Notes: generated from the sequence alone by a model not told the origin. Positions 53,926-63,287 are shown, counted from the first letter of the stretch. The stretch: DNA of 64,000 bases from TH-plancto1 sp043777375 (GCA_043777375.1 JAYWHX010000007.1:13205-77204), one strand, 5' to 3'. A program made the numbers and translations.

Positions 53926-55062
53926 TTGAAAGACACACTCATGTGGGCGTTCGTACTGCTCAGCGTACTGAATGTGCTTGATGCACAGGCGGAAAAACCG
54001 GCACTTTCACTCGATCCGGCCACCTACTCTCCAAGCCGCACTGTCATCGTCCTGTCTCAAAACACCCAGGTCTTTGCAGCTGACAAGCCCATCGGAGTCA
54101 TTCCGCCCGGCGCAGTCCTGCATTTCTCGAAAGTGCACGAGAAATGGCTCATGGTCCCTCGCTTTGGCGGATGGGTCTTTGCGGACGATGTCGTGCCCGT
54201 CGAAAATGCCGTGAAGCACTACTCCTCAATCGTTGAGAAAGAGCCCACCGCCACGGTCTTTTTGCATCGCGGGATCGCCCAACTCCAGCTCGACCAGCTC
54301 GAACTCGCTCAGACAGACTTCGAAGAAGCGATCCGTCGCGGCACCAAAGACGGAGCCGTCTACATCAATCTGGCCACTGTGCTCCAGCGGCGGGGCCTCG
54401 CCCAAGAAGCGATGGTCAACTACTCCAAGGGGATCGAACTCTCCCCCGACATGGCACTGCCCTACATCGAGCGCAGCTCTGTCCTGATGGAGATGAAGCA
54501 GTACCCGGAAGCCGCCGCAGACCTGGAAAAAGCCATCACGCTCGAACCGAACTCACCCGAGGCGTTTAATAATCGCGGAGTCTTGCGTCGACTCCAGTCT
54601 CAATACCAAGAAGCCATCACCGACTACACCAAAGCCATCGAACTCTTCGCCAAGTACCCCTCGGCCCATGCCAATCGGGGCTTCGCACTCCGCCAGCTCG
54701 GACGCTACGAAGAAGCCTTGGCCGACTTCGAAAAGGCTTTGGTTTACGACCCGGTCTCAGCCGAAATCGCGAACGATGCCGCCTGGCTCCTGGTGACCTG
54801 CCCGGATGAAAAAATCCGAAACGCCGCCCGCGCCACCGAACTGGCAGATCGTGCCTGCAAATCGACCAACCGCGAAAACGGCTCATACCTCGACACCCTC
54901 GCAGCTGCGCACGCAGCCTCGGGGAAATTCGAAGAGGCTGTCAAAATCGGTGAGGAGGCCCTCGTACGCCTAAAAACCGACGACCAAGCTCTCGCCGTCC
55001 ACGCCCGCGTCGAACTCTATCGCCAGAAGCTGCCGTTCGTTGAAACTCTGGAGAAAAAGTAA
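53926..55062 (+). CDS. Exported TPR-repeat protein
   Basis: The 378-residue protein starts with a signal peptide (MWAFVLLSVLNVLDAQAEKP). A short beta domain, SH3-like (TVIVLSQNTQVFAADKPIGV), is followed by about six TPR repeats (e.g. AVYINLATVLQRRGLAQEAM, EAFNNRGVLRRLQSQYQEAI, SAHANRGFALRQLGRYEEAL). TPRs bind other proteins. The TTG at 53926 gives a basic N-terminus (MKDTLMWAF); an ATG five codons later is the alternative. Function otherwise unknown. Confidence 0.8.
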   Translation: MKDTLMWAFVLLSVLNVLDAQAEKPALSLDPATYSPSRTVIVLSQNTQVFAADKPIGVIPPGAVLHFSKVHEKWLMVPRFGGWVFADDVVPVENAVKHYSSIVEKEPTATVFLHRGIAQLQLDQLELAQTDFEEAIRRGTKDGAVYINLATVLQRRGLAQEAMVNYSKGIELSPDMALPYIERSSVLMEMKQYPEAAADLEKAITLEPNSPEAFNNRGVLRRLQSQYQEAITDYTKAIELFAKYPSAHANRGFALRQLGRYEEALADFEKALVYDPVSAEIANDAAWLLVTCPDEKIRNAARATELADRACKSTNRENGSYLDTLAAAHAASGKFEEAVKIGEEALVRLKTDDQALAVHARVELYRQKLPFVETLEKK

Positions 55063-55198
55063 TCGTCAGGAAAAAGTAACCGTCGCCGCCGCTCATCTCC
55101 ACAAATCGCTCACCCCCCTGCGAGCAAATAAGTACGTGCGTGCTTGACCTCAGCCATTTTGGGCAATTCGCTAGGGGCTTCGCCACCAATTCTGTTCG

Positions 55199-55421
55199 CT
55201 GGAATTTCGGTTGTCCCGCACCGCGCACAACCGAGCCGACCTCGCCCACATCAGCCGCGTGAGGGTGAGGCAGATCACGGACCTGCTGCTGCTGGCACCG
55301 GAGATTCAGGAAGAGATTCTGTTCCTGCCGCCAATGGAGCGGGGGAAGGATCTGATCACCGAGCGCGGTGTTCGCTCCTTACCTGCAAACACATATTGGC
55401 AGCGCCAAGCTGATCAAGAGA
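55199..55421 (+). pseudogene. Remnant of a helix-turn-helix gene (recombinase-associated type)
   Basis: The frame reads RADLAHISRVRVRQITDLLL, then LAPEIQEEILFLPPMERGKD and LITERGVRSLPAN. Complete planctomycete relatives I recall have a longer N-terminus, an intact LGVSRARV helix and a QxxW end. Here the recognition helix is short by about three residues and the 5' part is missing. This looks like a decayed gene once linked to a site-specific recombinase, which is not found here. It lies just before the TIR-containing gene. Confidence 0.5.
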
Positions 55422-55469
55422 ATGCGATGATCAACCCTCGAACGCATGAGAATCTTAGCCCTGAATCCC

Positions 55470-58400
55470 TTACGATGTCGGTCCCAGCATCTGTCGAATC
55501 TTCTCGAAATCCAACTCAGTCAGCTCAGTGATATTCTGCGGCGACAGCTTGTCGCTGATGAGATGTAGAATCTCGCCAATGTCACGTGTCCAGTCTCCAT
55601 ACTTTCGGCAGAGATCGAGATCACTTGGACCAAGGTTTCCCTTCTTGGCCTCCAGAGCTTGTTGCTTCTTTTCCCAAAACTCCGAATGAGTCGCTCGATC
55701 TTCTGGGTCATGGACACTGGCATCGTTCAGGACAATGGGGACGATGCGATTGAGGAACTCTCGCTTCTCTCGCAGTTCTCGCTGAAAGATCGAGTGCAAT
55801 TCATTCACGCAGTACCGTGATCGCACATACTTCCCGCTGACGATCACAACAATCTTGTATCCGTAGGCGATCTCTATCATGAACTCCGAGATCCGGTCGC
55901 CAGCCCGCATTGCTCGTTTGTCGAAGACCGCTTCATACCCCCACTCGTCGAGCTTCGTGATGATCTGCGAAGCCACCTTTTCGCGGGCGTCCCCCTCCTC
56001 GCCCCACGCATAGGACAGATAGACCCGCTGCTTCCGGGCGTCCAGCTTCTCCAGCCCAGCCTCTTTCTCCGCTCTCCCCCTGGGAGAGGGGCCGGGGGTG
56101 AGGGTCTCTTCCCCGCCCAACATCCCCCCGACTCCCATCAACGACCTCCCCTGCTCCGCGTCCCAACTCCGCTCAATCTCCGGCGGGACCACCGCGACAG
56201 ACGGGACCGACTTCAGGATCGTCTCGATCAGCGCCCGCCCTCCCGGTCCCCAGCTGTGCAGTCGCAGCTCCCCCGCACCGGGGTGTTCGGCGGTCTCCAG
56301 CGGAACAGCTTCGATCAACACCGTACTGTGAGTCTTTCGGTCGTAGAACCCGCACCCCTGCTTACCGTAATGGGCTCCCTCGCCCGCCTGGCTGCCGATC
56401 TTCGAGATCAGCCCGCGAAAGACCCCTTCGTGCAGGAACCGGTACCGCAGCGTCGCGCGGGCACTGCACGGGGTGTTGTCGGTCCAGTGGTACTCGCTCT
56501 CGCGAATCGCCCCCCAGTCGGGGAGCAGTTCGGGGGCAATGTAGAGCGGCTCCACCGCATGCCCATTGTCGTCTCGGCGGTCGACGCGAAAGCAAATCCC
56601 GCATTCCTGCATCATGTCGAGGAACAGCTCCTGTTCCTCGATACTGTACGGCCCGTTCTTGTCGACCTTGCGGCCCCAGATCAGGTCATTGAGCAGTGAT
56701 CGCGTGAACCGCCCTTTGTCACGCACCAGATGCGGCAGAACTTCTCCGCGATGAAACAGCGTGTAGATCGCCCCCAGAGCCCATTCCTGGTCAAGAATGA
56801 TTCGACCGCCAAACAGTCCCGGCTTGTAAAACACCACGCCGGTCTGGTGCAGGTAATCGAGCAGCGCCTCGGGACTCGACACCGATCCGGGCCGCTGCTT
56901 GTTCACCGATTTGCACAGCTTCTGATACTCTGCGGGCTTCAGCACCCGGTGCACGCGATTCTCGGTCACCACCTCCTTCTGATCTTCCTCCAGCCAGTCG
57001 CGCAGCTGGTTCCGGACATCGGCCCGACCAATGCCGATTGTCCAGCCCTTGTACTTCGTCAACACCTTCGACGCGGCTTCCCGCAGCAGGCCTTTCAGTT
57101 CCTCCAGCCCCCGGTCTTCCTTTGACTTCGCGCTGAACTTCACATCGCGCAGGTATTCAAAATCATGCGTCCCCGGCAGCGGAGTCGGACGTTCGCAGCT
57201 GCGGTCATCGCACTGGCTTTGGACGACCAGGACCGGGCAATCGGTCCCGGCCAGCGTGCGGACATAGTCGAGCCAGTAAGCGAGCGGACGATTCCGCATC
57301 GTCATCCGGCCTTCGACATACTCCCCCGCTTCCTTGTCGGGTGTCCACAACAGCACAAAGATCGCCTGCCCATGTAGAAACAGTGCATGCGACCCGTGGT
57401 AGATATCCTGGCCCCCGAAGTCCCAGAAGTTGACCCGGACCGTCTTCCATCCCGCCAGTTGCCCTTCGGTCCGGTGTCGGCACTGAATCCCATGTGTCGA
57501 TGAGATCGATTCATCGAATTCGTCCCCCATCAACCGCCGGACCAGCTGCGTCTTGCCAATCCGCCCGTTCCCGAGGACGAAGACTTTGACCTCGGTCTCG
57601 GTGGCTTGACCGTATTCGAGGTCTTCAAAGTGTGAGCGGACTTTGTCAATAACATCTTCGAACTCACGCGTACCCTGAAGGTTCTCATCAAGATCGGAGA
57701 ATTGCGTATTGAAAATACGCAGCTGGTACAAACGGTCGAGAAGGGGTTTCACGAATTCGAATGACTGAGCTCCGGCATTCTCAAATACGAGTTCACGCAA
57801 ATCTAGCAGAGCCCAAAGCGGCTGAAGATCGGTAACCCGATGACATCCAGATAGGTTGATCACTTCGAGAGACTTGAGTTCTGAAAGGGGTTGAACATCA
57901 GTAATCTGGTCACAATGCGCCAAATACAGTGCCGATAGCGATGTAAGACTTGTAAGAGGCGACAGGTCAGCAACTTGTTGGCAACCAGTCAGAGACAAGT
58001 CTGTGAGATGCTTGAGATGCGCAAGCGGTCGCAGGTCCGGAAATTGTGTACACCAGGCCAGGCTGAGGGTTGTGAGTTCCGTAAGTCCTGCCAGTGGCTG
58101 CAAGTCCTTGACTTGCTTGCACTGAGTTAAGTCCAGCGATGCAAGCGATGCAAGATTAGCTAGCGGGCTCAGATCGGTCACCTGTTCGCACGCTGTCAGG
58201 TCCAAAGATGCCAGTGACGTGAGATTCTTAAGAGCTTGCAGATCTTGCACCTGTTGGCAGCAATGTAAGTTAAGCGACCTGAGCGAGGTGAGTCCGGATA
58301 GCGGCTGAAGATCGGCTACTTGCTCACAACAAAAGAGGTCCAACGATTCGATCGCGACGAGTCCCGACAGTGCATGCAGGTCGCTCACCTGCTCGCAACA

Positions 58401-59156
58401 CCTCAGATTGAGCGACGTAAGTGTGATAAGTCCCGCCAGCGGCTCCAGATCGAAAACATTGTTGCACTCCGAGAGGTCCAAGCATGTTAGCTTCCCAAGC
58501 TCACTGAGTGATTTGATGTTGATCAGGTCGCACTTCACCAACATCAAGTCTTCGAGTGCGGTCAGTTTTTCTAGCGATCTCAAGTCTTGGATTTGATAGC
58601 ACCCAAGCAGCGACAATGACCTCACAGCCGTAAGTCGCTCAAGCGGTCGAAGGTCTGTGATCTGATAGCACCAGTTCAAGCCCAGTGTCTCAAGTGCAGC
58701 AAGGCTCTCAATCGGGGTCAGGTCATCGATTTGATCGCACTCTGAGAGATCAAGATTGACAAGTCCGGAAAGGCCGGCGATTGGCCGGAGATCAGAAATC
58801 AGCCGGCAGGCCGCAAGATCCAATGTTTCGAGGGCAGTGAGATTCGCCAAAGGCCGCAAGTCGGTGAACTCTTCACATGATGAGAGGTCTAAGTGTTTGA
58901 GCGAAGAAAGGCCTGCAAGAGGAGCCAAGCTCGTACCCGAGTACCCGGTTCCAACGTCATCCCAGTCATCTTCGAAACGGTGATGCAGCTGGAGGTTTTC
59001 TAAAAGCTTTAGCTCGCCAATCTCCGGGGGCAACTCCTCTAACGGCAAATCGCCGAGATCGAGCTGCGTCGACCCGTCGGCCCGGGCTGCGGCAATCCGC
59101 CGCTGGGCTTCCGCGTACGCCTCGTCCGCACTGACATTTTTCCAGGGATTGGCCAT
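55470..59156 (-). CDS. LRR-Roc-COR-TIR protein (ROCO family with TIR domain)
   Basis: The 1228-residue protein has four parts. Residues about 75-470 hold some 16 leucine-rich repeats of about 23 residues, each with a Cys after the LDL strand. The Roc GTPase (about 524-690) has the P-loop GNGRIGKT at 529-536 with Lys535, switch DFGGQDIYHGSHALFLHGQA and a G4-like QSQCD. A COR domain follows. The TIR domain (about 1041-1190) opens QRVYLSYAWGEEGD and has the candidate catalytic Glu1119 in SRYCVNELHSIF, matching SxxCxxEL of NAD-consuming TIRs. No signal peptide. Plausibly a cytosolic sensor that controls a NADase. It lies between a broken HTH gene and tRNA-Asn. Confidence 0.88.
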   Translation of the reverse strand: MANPWKNVSADEAYAEAQRRIAAARADGSTQLDLGDLPLEELPPEIGELKLLENLQLHHRFEDDWDDVGTGYSGTSLAPLAGLSSLKHLDLSSCEEFTDLRPLANLTALETLDLAACRLISDLRPIAGLSGLVNLDLSECDQIDDLTPIESLAALETLGLNWCYQITDLRPLERLTAVRSLSLLGCYQIQDLRSLEKLTALEDLMLVKCDLINIKSLSELGKLTCLDLSECNNVFDLEPLAGLITLTSLNLRCCEQVSDLHALSGLVAIESLDLFCCEQVADLQPLSGLTSLRSLNLHCCQQVQDLQALKNLTSLASLDLTACEQVTDLSPLANLASLASLDLTQCKQVKDLQPLAGLTELTTLSLAWCTQFPDLRPLAHLKHLTDLSLTGCQQVADLSPLTSLTSLSALYLAHCDQITDVQPLSELKSLEVINLSGCHRVTDLQPLWALLDLRELVFENAGAQSFEFVKPLLDRLYQLRIFNTQFSDLDENLQGTREFEDVIDKVRSHFEDLEYGQATETEVKVFVLGNGRIGKTQLVRRLMGDEFDESISSTHGIQCRHRTEGQLAGWKTVRVNFWDFGGQDIYHGSHALFLHGQAIFVLLWTPDKEAGEYVEGRMTMRNRPLAYWLDYVRTLAGTDCPVLVVQSQCDDRSCERPTPLPGTHDFEYLRDVKFSAKSKEDRGLEELKGLLREAASKVLTKYKGWTIGIGRADVRNQLRDWLEEDQKEVVTENRVHRVLKPAEYQKLCKSVNKQRPGSVSSPEALLDYLHQTGVVFYKPGLFGGRIILDQEWALGAIYTLFHRGEVLPHLVRDKGRFTRSLLNDLIWGRKVDKNGPYSIEEQELFLDMMQECGICFRVDRRDDNGHAVEPLYIAPELLPDWGAIRESEYHWTDNTPCSARATLRYRFLHEGVFRGLISKIGSQAGEGAHYGKQGCGFYDRKTHSTVLIEAVPLETAEHPGAGELRLHSWGPGGRALIETILKSVPSVAVVPPEIERSWDAEQGRSLMGVGGMLGGEETLTPGPSPRGRAEKEAGLEKLDARKQRVYLSYAWGEEGDAREKVASQIITKLDEWGYEAVFDKRAMRAGDRISEFMIEIAYGYKIVVIVSGKYVRSRYCVNELHSIFQRELREKREFLNRIVPIVLNDASVHDPEDRATHSEFWEKKQQALEAKKGNLGPSDLDLCRKYGDWTRDIGEILHLISDKLSPQNITELTELDFEKIRQMLGPTS
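56068..56115. repeat. Palindromic element inserted in frame inside the TIR-linked gene
   Basis: The plus strand reads ctctccccctgggagagggg followed by ccgggggtgagggtctcttc. It is the common dispersed element that in other genomes gives LTPGPSPRGRGE-like peptides. Here it encodes EETLTPGPSPRGRAEKE, in the linker between the COR and TIR domains (residues about 1015-1032), without breaking the frame. Confidence 0.75.
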
Positions 59157-59376
59157 GGCCCGCCGTGCCTCTTGATCGACAAGCTGCAGGGATTTGCAGC
59201 TGTTCCACAGACAAGGCTAACGCAGAGACGATCCAGCCCGCCAGCACTCCGCTGCATTTCCTTCATGGCGAAGTCGCCCGGCCACACGGTGACTCGCTGC
59301 TCACTTGCTGGCTGTCGTGCGAGCCGCACTTTGCGATTCGGTTCCAGACCTGGTCGGACGGCTCGCATGGCCTTCC

Positions 59377-59474
59377 GCCCCGAAGGGGCAGCCACAAACC
59401 AGCCTGGGGCACAGCGACCCACGGGAGCGCCGCCCCAGGTCTCTGAGTTCAAACGGTCCCAGCCCTGAAAGGGC
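59377..59474. repeat. Palindromic repeat array upstream of the tRNA terminator
   Basis: Three short palindromes stand in a row: gccccgaaggggc, an interrupted cctgggg/ccccagg pair, and gccctgaaagggc. Such clusters are common dispersed elements in planctomycete-type genomes. No coding potential. Confidence 0.6.
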
Positions 59475-59510
59475 GGTTGACGCAAGTCACCTGCGGGTAT
59501 TGGGAAAACG

Positions 59511-59544
59511 AAAAAACGCCGAGAGGTTGAACCTCTCGGCGTTT
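59511..59544 (-). terminator. Terminator downstream of tRNA-Asn
   Basis: A near-perfect palindrome, aaacgccgagaggtt and its complement, is followed on the minus strand by six T. It lies about 40 bases past the end of tRNA-Asn. Confidence 0.9.
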
Positions 59545-59586
59545 CTGTTCACCAGCGGTCACGAGGTTCGCGACCGATCGAAAAGG

Positions 59587-59658
59587 CTCCCCGGTGAGGA
59601 CTCGAACCTCAAACCTAGCGGTTAACAGCCGCTCGCTCTACCATTGAGCTACCAGGGA
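59587..59658 (-). tRNA. tRNA-Asn (GTT anticodon)
   Basis: The 72-base gene folds into a complete cloverleaf. Acceptor TCCCTGG pairs with CCGGGGA; D-arm is GCTC/GAGC; the anticodon stem AGCGG/CCGCT holds the loop CTGTTAA with anticodon GTT; the T-arm is TGAGG-TTCGAGT-CCTCA. The discriminator base is G, as expected for Asn. CCA is not encoded. A terminator lies just downstream, so it is transcribed alone. Confidence 0.95.
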
Positions 59659-60075
59659 GTGTGTCGTACCGCAGCACGACGAATCTGGATTTTTGCAGAC
59701 ACGTGCTATCGATGCAATGCCAGCTGTGGTCAATTTTTGCGGGGCGGTGATCCCTGCGAGGGAATTGGGAGTGGAAGACGGGTGATGGCTGATGCTTTTC
59801 GAGGTGAGAGGCCGGTAATCCATGGCAGTGGGCAATTCGGCCATTGCTCAGTTTTGATCACAGATTGCACTGATTTCAAGGGATTCAGACGGGGGACTGC
59901 AATTCGTACGAGGCTGGGCAGGCTGAATCTCAGTCGCGGTCCGGCGTGAGATACGTCACACCGGGCTGGGCGGAATGGACGTCACGAAACGCCACGCCTT
60001 GCCAGTTCTCACTCTCTTCTTGCAGGAATCGGACACAAACGGGATCATCTGGTTCATCCTTTTTCAGGTGCATCG
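59659..60075. other. Intergenic region with no supported gene
   Basis: About 415 bases between the divergent tRNA-Asn and the aldolase-like gene. No repeat, RNA or gene that I can support. It must hold the promoters of both neighbours. Confidence 0.5.
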
Positions 60076-61269
60076 ATGACGAAGACTCTCGACCAGAAAC
60101 TTGCCGCCATTCACGCCGACCCCAGCGGTTGCCGGGAGTTCATCATTGCCGATGCCAAGGACGCCGACATGGCGTTCGGGATCGGCGCTCCGGGGCACTC
60201 GCCCGAGCGGCATGATGGAGAGCTGCGGTTCAAGACGCTGGCCGAGTACCGCCAGCAGATTCGCCAGATCATGCAGCAGGGGATCGTGGACATCATGCTG
60301 ATGTCGGCCAGTACCAGCGATGTGCTGGCGGTGCAAGAGCGGCTGTTCGAGAACAGCGCGGTGACGCCGGCGATTCGGACCAATGACACCAGCGATATCC
60401 ATGTCTTTCGCGGCAGCCGGATCGGGCAGGCGGCGTCGGTGCCATTCCGCACAGCCTCGCTGGATCATGCCCAGTGCGGGTATATCGACTGCGAGCCGGG
60501 GGACCGCGTGCTGGGATCGAGCCTGGGGCTGTACTCGATCACATTCAACAACGATCGCGACCTCGATCTTGATTCGCTCAACGCGTACAAGCTGTTTCGG
60601 GACGAGGCCGAGCGCAAGGGGTTCCGTCACTTTCTGGAGATCTTCAACCCCAACTTGCCTGGCGCCGTCCCCGCCGAGCAGCTGCCGGGGTTCATTAATG
60701 ATGTCATTGCCCGCACGTTGGCCGGTGTGACCAGTTCGCAGCGGCCCGTTTTCCTAAAGATGGCGTATCAAGGACCAAAGGCGATGGAGGATCTGGTGCG
60801 GTACGACCCGCATTTGGTCGTCGGCATCCTGGGCGGGGCGGCGGGGACAACCCTCGACGCATTCCAGCTGTTGTCCGAGGCCCAAAAGTACGGAGCCAAG
60901 GCGGCGCTGTTTGGGCGAAAGATCAACCAGGCCGAGAATCAATTGGCGTTTGTGGAGTTCCTGCGTCTAGTGGCGGATGGTGTGTTGGAGCCGGTCGAAG
61001 CGGTGAAGGCCTACCACTCGGTGCTGGAGAAGCTGGGCGTGAAGCCACAGAGGGCTCTGGAAGAGGACCTCACCCTGCAAACGAACGTGATGAGCTACGG
61101 CGGCAGCGGGCGCACGGTCAACGTTCCGGTTACCAAGCCCGCCGCGACGAAGTCCCCAACTGTGGCGAGCAAGCCAGTCGAGGCCGCCTCGCCGAATTTC
61201 GCCAAGATGACCTCCGAGCAGCGTCTGGCGTATCACCGGGAGCGGTTGAAGCAGACGCTGGGGGATTGA
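60076..61269 (+). CDS. Class I aldolase-like protein (DeoC/LacD/FbaB superfamily)
   Basis: The 397-residue protein looks like a TIM-barrel aldolase. PVFLKMAYQGPKAMEDLVRY holds a Lys at the place of the Schiff-base residue, and HLVVGILGGAAGTTLDAFQL plus AALFGRKINQAENQLAFVEF resemble the phosphate-binding ends. The N-terminal DADMAFGIGAPGHSPERHDG is not typical of well-studied aldolases. A Thr/Ala/Pro-rich linker and a short helical end (FAKMTSEQRLAYHRERLKQT) form a C-terminal extension. Substrate unknown. It ends nine bases before the RHS gene. Confidence 0.6.
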   Translation: MTKTLDQKLAAIHADPSGCREFIIADAKDADMAFGIGAPGHSPERHDGELRFKTLAEYRQQIRQIMQQGIVDIMLMSASTSDVLAVQERLFENSAVTPAIRTNDTSDIHVFRGSRIGQAASVPFRTASLDHAQCGYIDCEPGDRVLGSSLGLYSITFNNDRDLDLDSLNAYKLFRDEAERKGFRHFLEIFNPNLPGAVPAEQLPGFINDVIARTLAGVTSSQRPVFLKMAYQGPKAMEDLVRYDPHLVVGILGGAAGTTLDAFQLLSEAQKYGAKAALFGRKINQAENQLAFVEFLRLVADGVLEPVEAVKAYHSVLEKLGVKPQRALEEDLTLQTNVMSYGGSGRTVNVPVTKPAATKSPTVASKPVEAASPNFAKMTSEQRLAYHRERLKQTLGD

Positions 61270-61278
61270 TCGAGGAGG

Positions 61279-63285
61279 ATGAGAATGGGCCAGTTTCATC
61301 CTGCAATTCCATTGTGCGGTCACGCACAGAGGTGGTCAGACAGTGTGAACATTCGCCACGCGGCCAGTACCGTGACGCTGACCTACGATGCCCAGGGGCG
61401 CAAGAACCGCGAATCCCTGACCTTCAGCGGGCAGACGTACCAAATGTCGCTGAACTACGACAGCGGAAATCGTCCTCAGAACATCACCTACCCCGATGGC
61501 AAATGGGTCAATCACCAGTACAACTCCCGCAACCTACTGGCGACCTTGAAGTATCCCGACAGCGGAGCCGGATCGACCATCGATACCCGCACGTACGATG
61601 CCGGGGGTCGGCTGACCAGTGAGACTCTCGGGAACGGACAGGTCGTCACGCGATCTTACCTCACTGGCGACAATCTTCCGGCCAGCATCGCGAACACCAA
61701 CGTGGGGAATTACGGCTACGGGTGGGAAGCAAGTCCTCGCCGCCGACCGATGAGGGAGGAAAAAGGCGAGGACGCGGTAGTTTTCGAGAGAGACAAGACG
61801 AGTGAAACAATCACCGGAGCGATGTCGAACTACGGGTTCACCGTCCCGACGGGTGGGTATGACAATCAGAACCGGCTGACAGCTTGGAACCGCACGGACG
61901 GGGCGCGGAACCAGAGTTGGGCCTTGTCGGCGGTGGGGGATTGGAATACGTTTACGGATGCGGGGGTCGCCCAGACTCGGACGCACGGTCCCGCGCATGA
62001 GATCCTGACGATGGCAGCTGCGACCGTCACGCACGATTCACGCGGAAACATGACCGTGGATGAGCAGGCCAAAGCGTTCACGTGGGACACGTCGAACATG
62101 CTGAAGCAGGCTGTGGTTCCGTCGGGCAGCTCGACCGGCACAGCGGGAACGCATCTGTATAAGTATGACGCCTTGGGCCGCCGCATTGCGAAGACGACCG
62201 ACTCGACGGGGACTCCGTTCACGACGGTTTATATCCACGTGGGTTCGCAGGTCTATGCCGAGTACCAAGCGTCCCAGCTGTACAGCAACCCGCTGCGCAA
62301 ATACACGTACGGCCCGTACGTCGACGAACCGGTGCTGATAGTCGACCGCACAGCTGCGGGGTCGGTGGGAGACGGGACGGAGGAGCGATTCTACTACCAC
62401 CGCAACCAGCAATACAGCATCACGGCCCTCACCGATAATGCCGGAGCGGTGGTCGAGCGGTACGCCTACACGGCATATGGCGAGCCAAAGATTCTTGATG
62501 GGGCGGGGACCACCACACGCACGGCATCGTTCATTGGGAATCCGTACCTCTACACCGCCCAAGAGTACGACGCTGAAACGGGGTTGTACTACTTCAACGC
62601 CCGCATGTACGAAGGAAGCAAGGGGAGGTTCCTGAGCCATGATCCGATCTTGTATCCAGATGGGGAGAATACCTACGCGGGATGGTTTGCATGCAAAGGA
62701 ACTGACCCATCAGGACTAGTGGGTGGAATTCCGAATTGGCCTTGGCCCCAACCCCCGCATACCGGAGGAATAGGACTTCAGTTTTGCTACACCCCCAGGC
62801 AGATCAAAACTCCACTGGAGTGCTGTGCGTCGCTAAGGGATCAATTTATTTCACCGGCAGATCCGTCGATGCGCAAGTATGTTACTGGTGGAGTTGCTTG
62901 TTGCGACGGGCGCAAGGTCGCCTGCTACTTCTTTCATCGCGAGATGTTCGTCCCCACTACCGTTCTTCCAGAATTTCCAGATGTTGATCATGATGCCGCA
63001 ATAGGATATCGGGATTGCGTTTTGAATCATGAAACTTATCACGCGAATCAGTCGAGAACTTGTTCGCGTTTCAGGGATCACATTGATAAATACTCAAAAT
63101 CCCAGCAATCTGCCGAGGAGTGCGAGGCATACCGAATCAGTGCCGAGTGCTTGTATAAAAAGTTGCTCTCTTGTCCTACCCGAGCCTGCAAATTTCAACT
63201 TTCTCACATGTTACAAGCCGAACGAAAGATTGGCAATGCGTTTTGTAGAGACGCCGGGCTTCCTGAAGTTGGAAGGGTGTATTAA
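61279..63285 (+). CDS. Truncated RHS-repeat protein with C-terminal zinc-metallopeptidase-like toxin domain
   Basis: The 668-residue protein has several YD repeats (TLTYDAQGRKNRESLTFSG, YKYDALGRRIAKTTDSTG) and the RHS core (AYTAYGEP, LYYFNARMYEGSKGRFLSHD), ending in DPSG at residues 476-479; Asp455 and Asp476 match the self-cleavage pair of RHS proteins. The variable C-terminus (about 481-668) is Cys-rich and has HETYH at 584-588 in CVLNHETYHANQ, with Glu616 in ECEAYRIS as a possible third zinc ligand. No signal or delivery domain precedes it and the length is far below full RHS proteins, so it is an orphan tip. An in-frame palindrome interrupts a repeat. Confidence 0.78.
   Translation: MRMGQFHPAIPLCGHAQRWSDSVNIRHAASTVTLTYDAQGRKNRESLTFSGQTYQMSLNYDSGNRPQNITYPDGKWVNHQYNSRNLLATLKYPDSGAGSTIDTRTYDAGGRLTSETLGNGQVVTRSYLTGDNLPASIANTNVGNYGYGWEASPRRRPMREEKGEDAVVFERDKTSETITGAMSNYGFTVPTGGYDNQNRLTAWNRTDGARNQSWALSAVGDWNTFTDAGVAQTRTHGPAHEILTMAAATVTHDSRGNMTVDEQAKAFTWDTSNMLKQAVVPSGSSTGTAGTHLYKYDALGRRIAKTTDSTGTPFTTVYIHVGSQVYAEYQASQLYSNPLRKYTYGPYVDEPVLIVDRTAAGSVGDGTEERFYYHRNQQYSITALTDNAGAVVERYAYTAYGEPKILDGAGTTTRTASFIGNPYLYTAQEYDAETGLYYFNARMYEGSKGRFLSHDPILYPDGENTYAGWFACKGTDPSGLVGGIPNWPWPQPPHTGGIGLQFCYTPRQIKTPLECCASLRDQFISPADPSMRKYVTGGVACCDGRKVACYFFHREMFVPTTVLPEFPDVDHDAAIGYRDCVLNHETYHANQSRTCSRFRDHIDKYSKSQQSAEECEAYRISAECLYKKLLSCPTRACKFQLSHMLQAERKIGNAFCRDAGLPEVGRVY
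61733..61773. repeat. Palindromic element inserted in frame inside the RHS gene
   Basis: Arms gtcctcgcc and ggcgaggac flank 23 bases. The segment encodes SPRRRPMREEKGED and interrupts an otherwise normal YD repeat (NYGYGWE ... KTSETITGAMSNYGF). The frame stays open. Confidence 0.7.
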
Positions 63286-63287
63286 CC

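Noticed and set aside
59165..59468. Small open frames upstream of tRNA-Asn
   Set aside because: They run through a palindromic repeat array and lack ribosome sites or family similarity.
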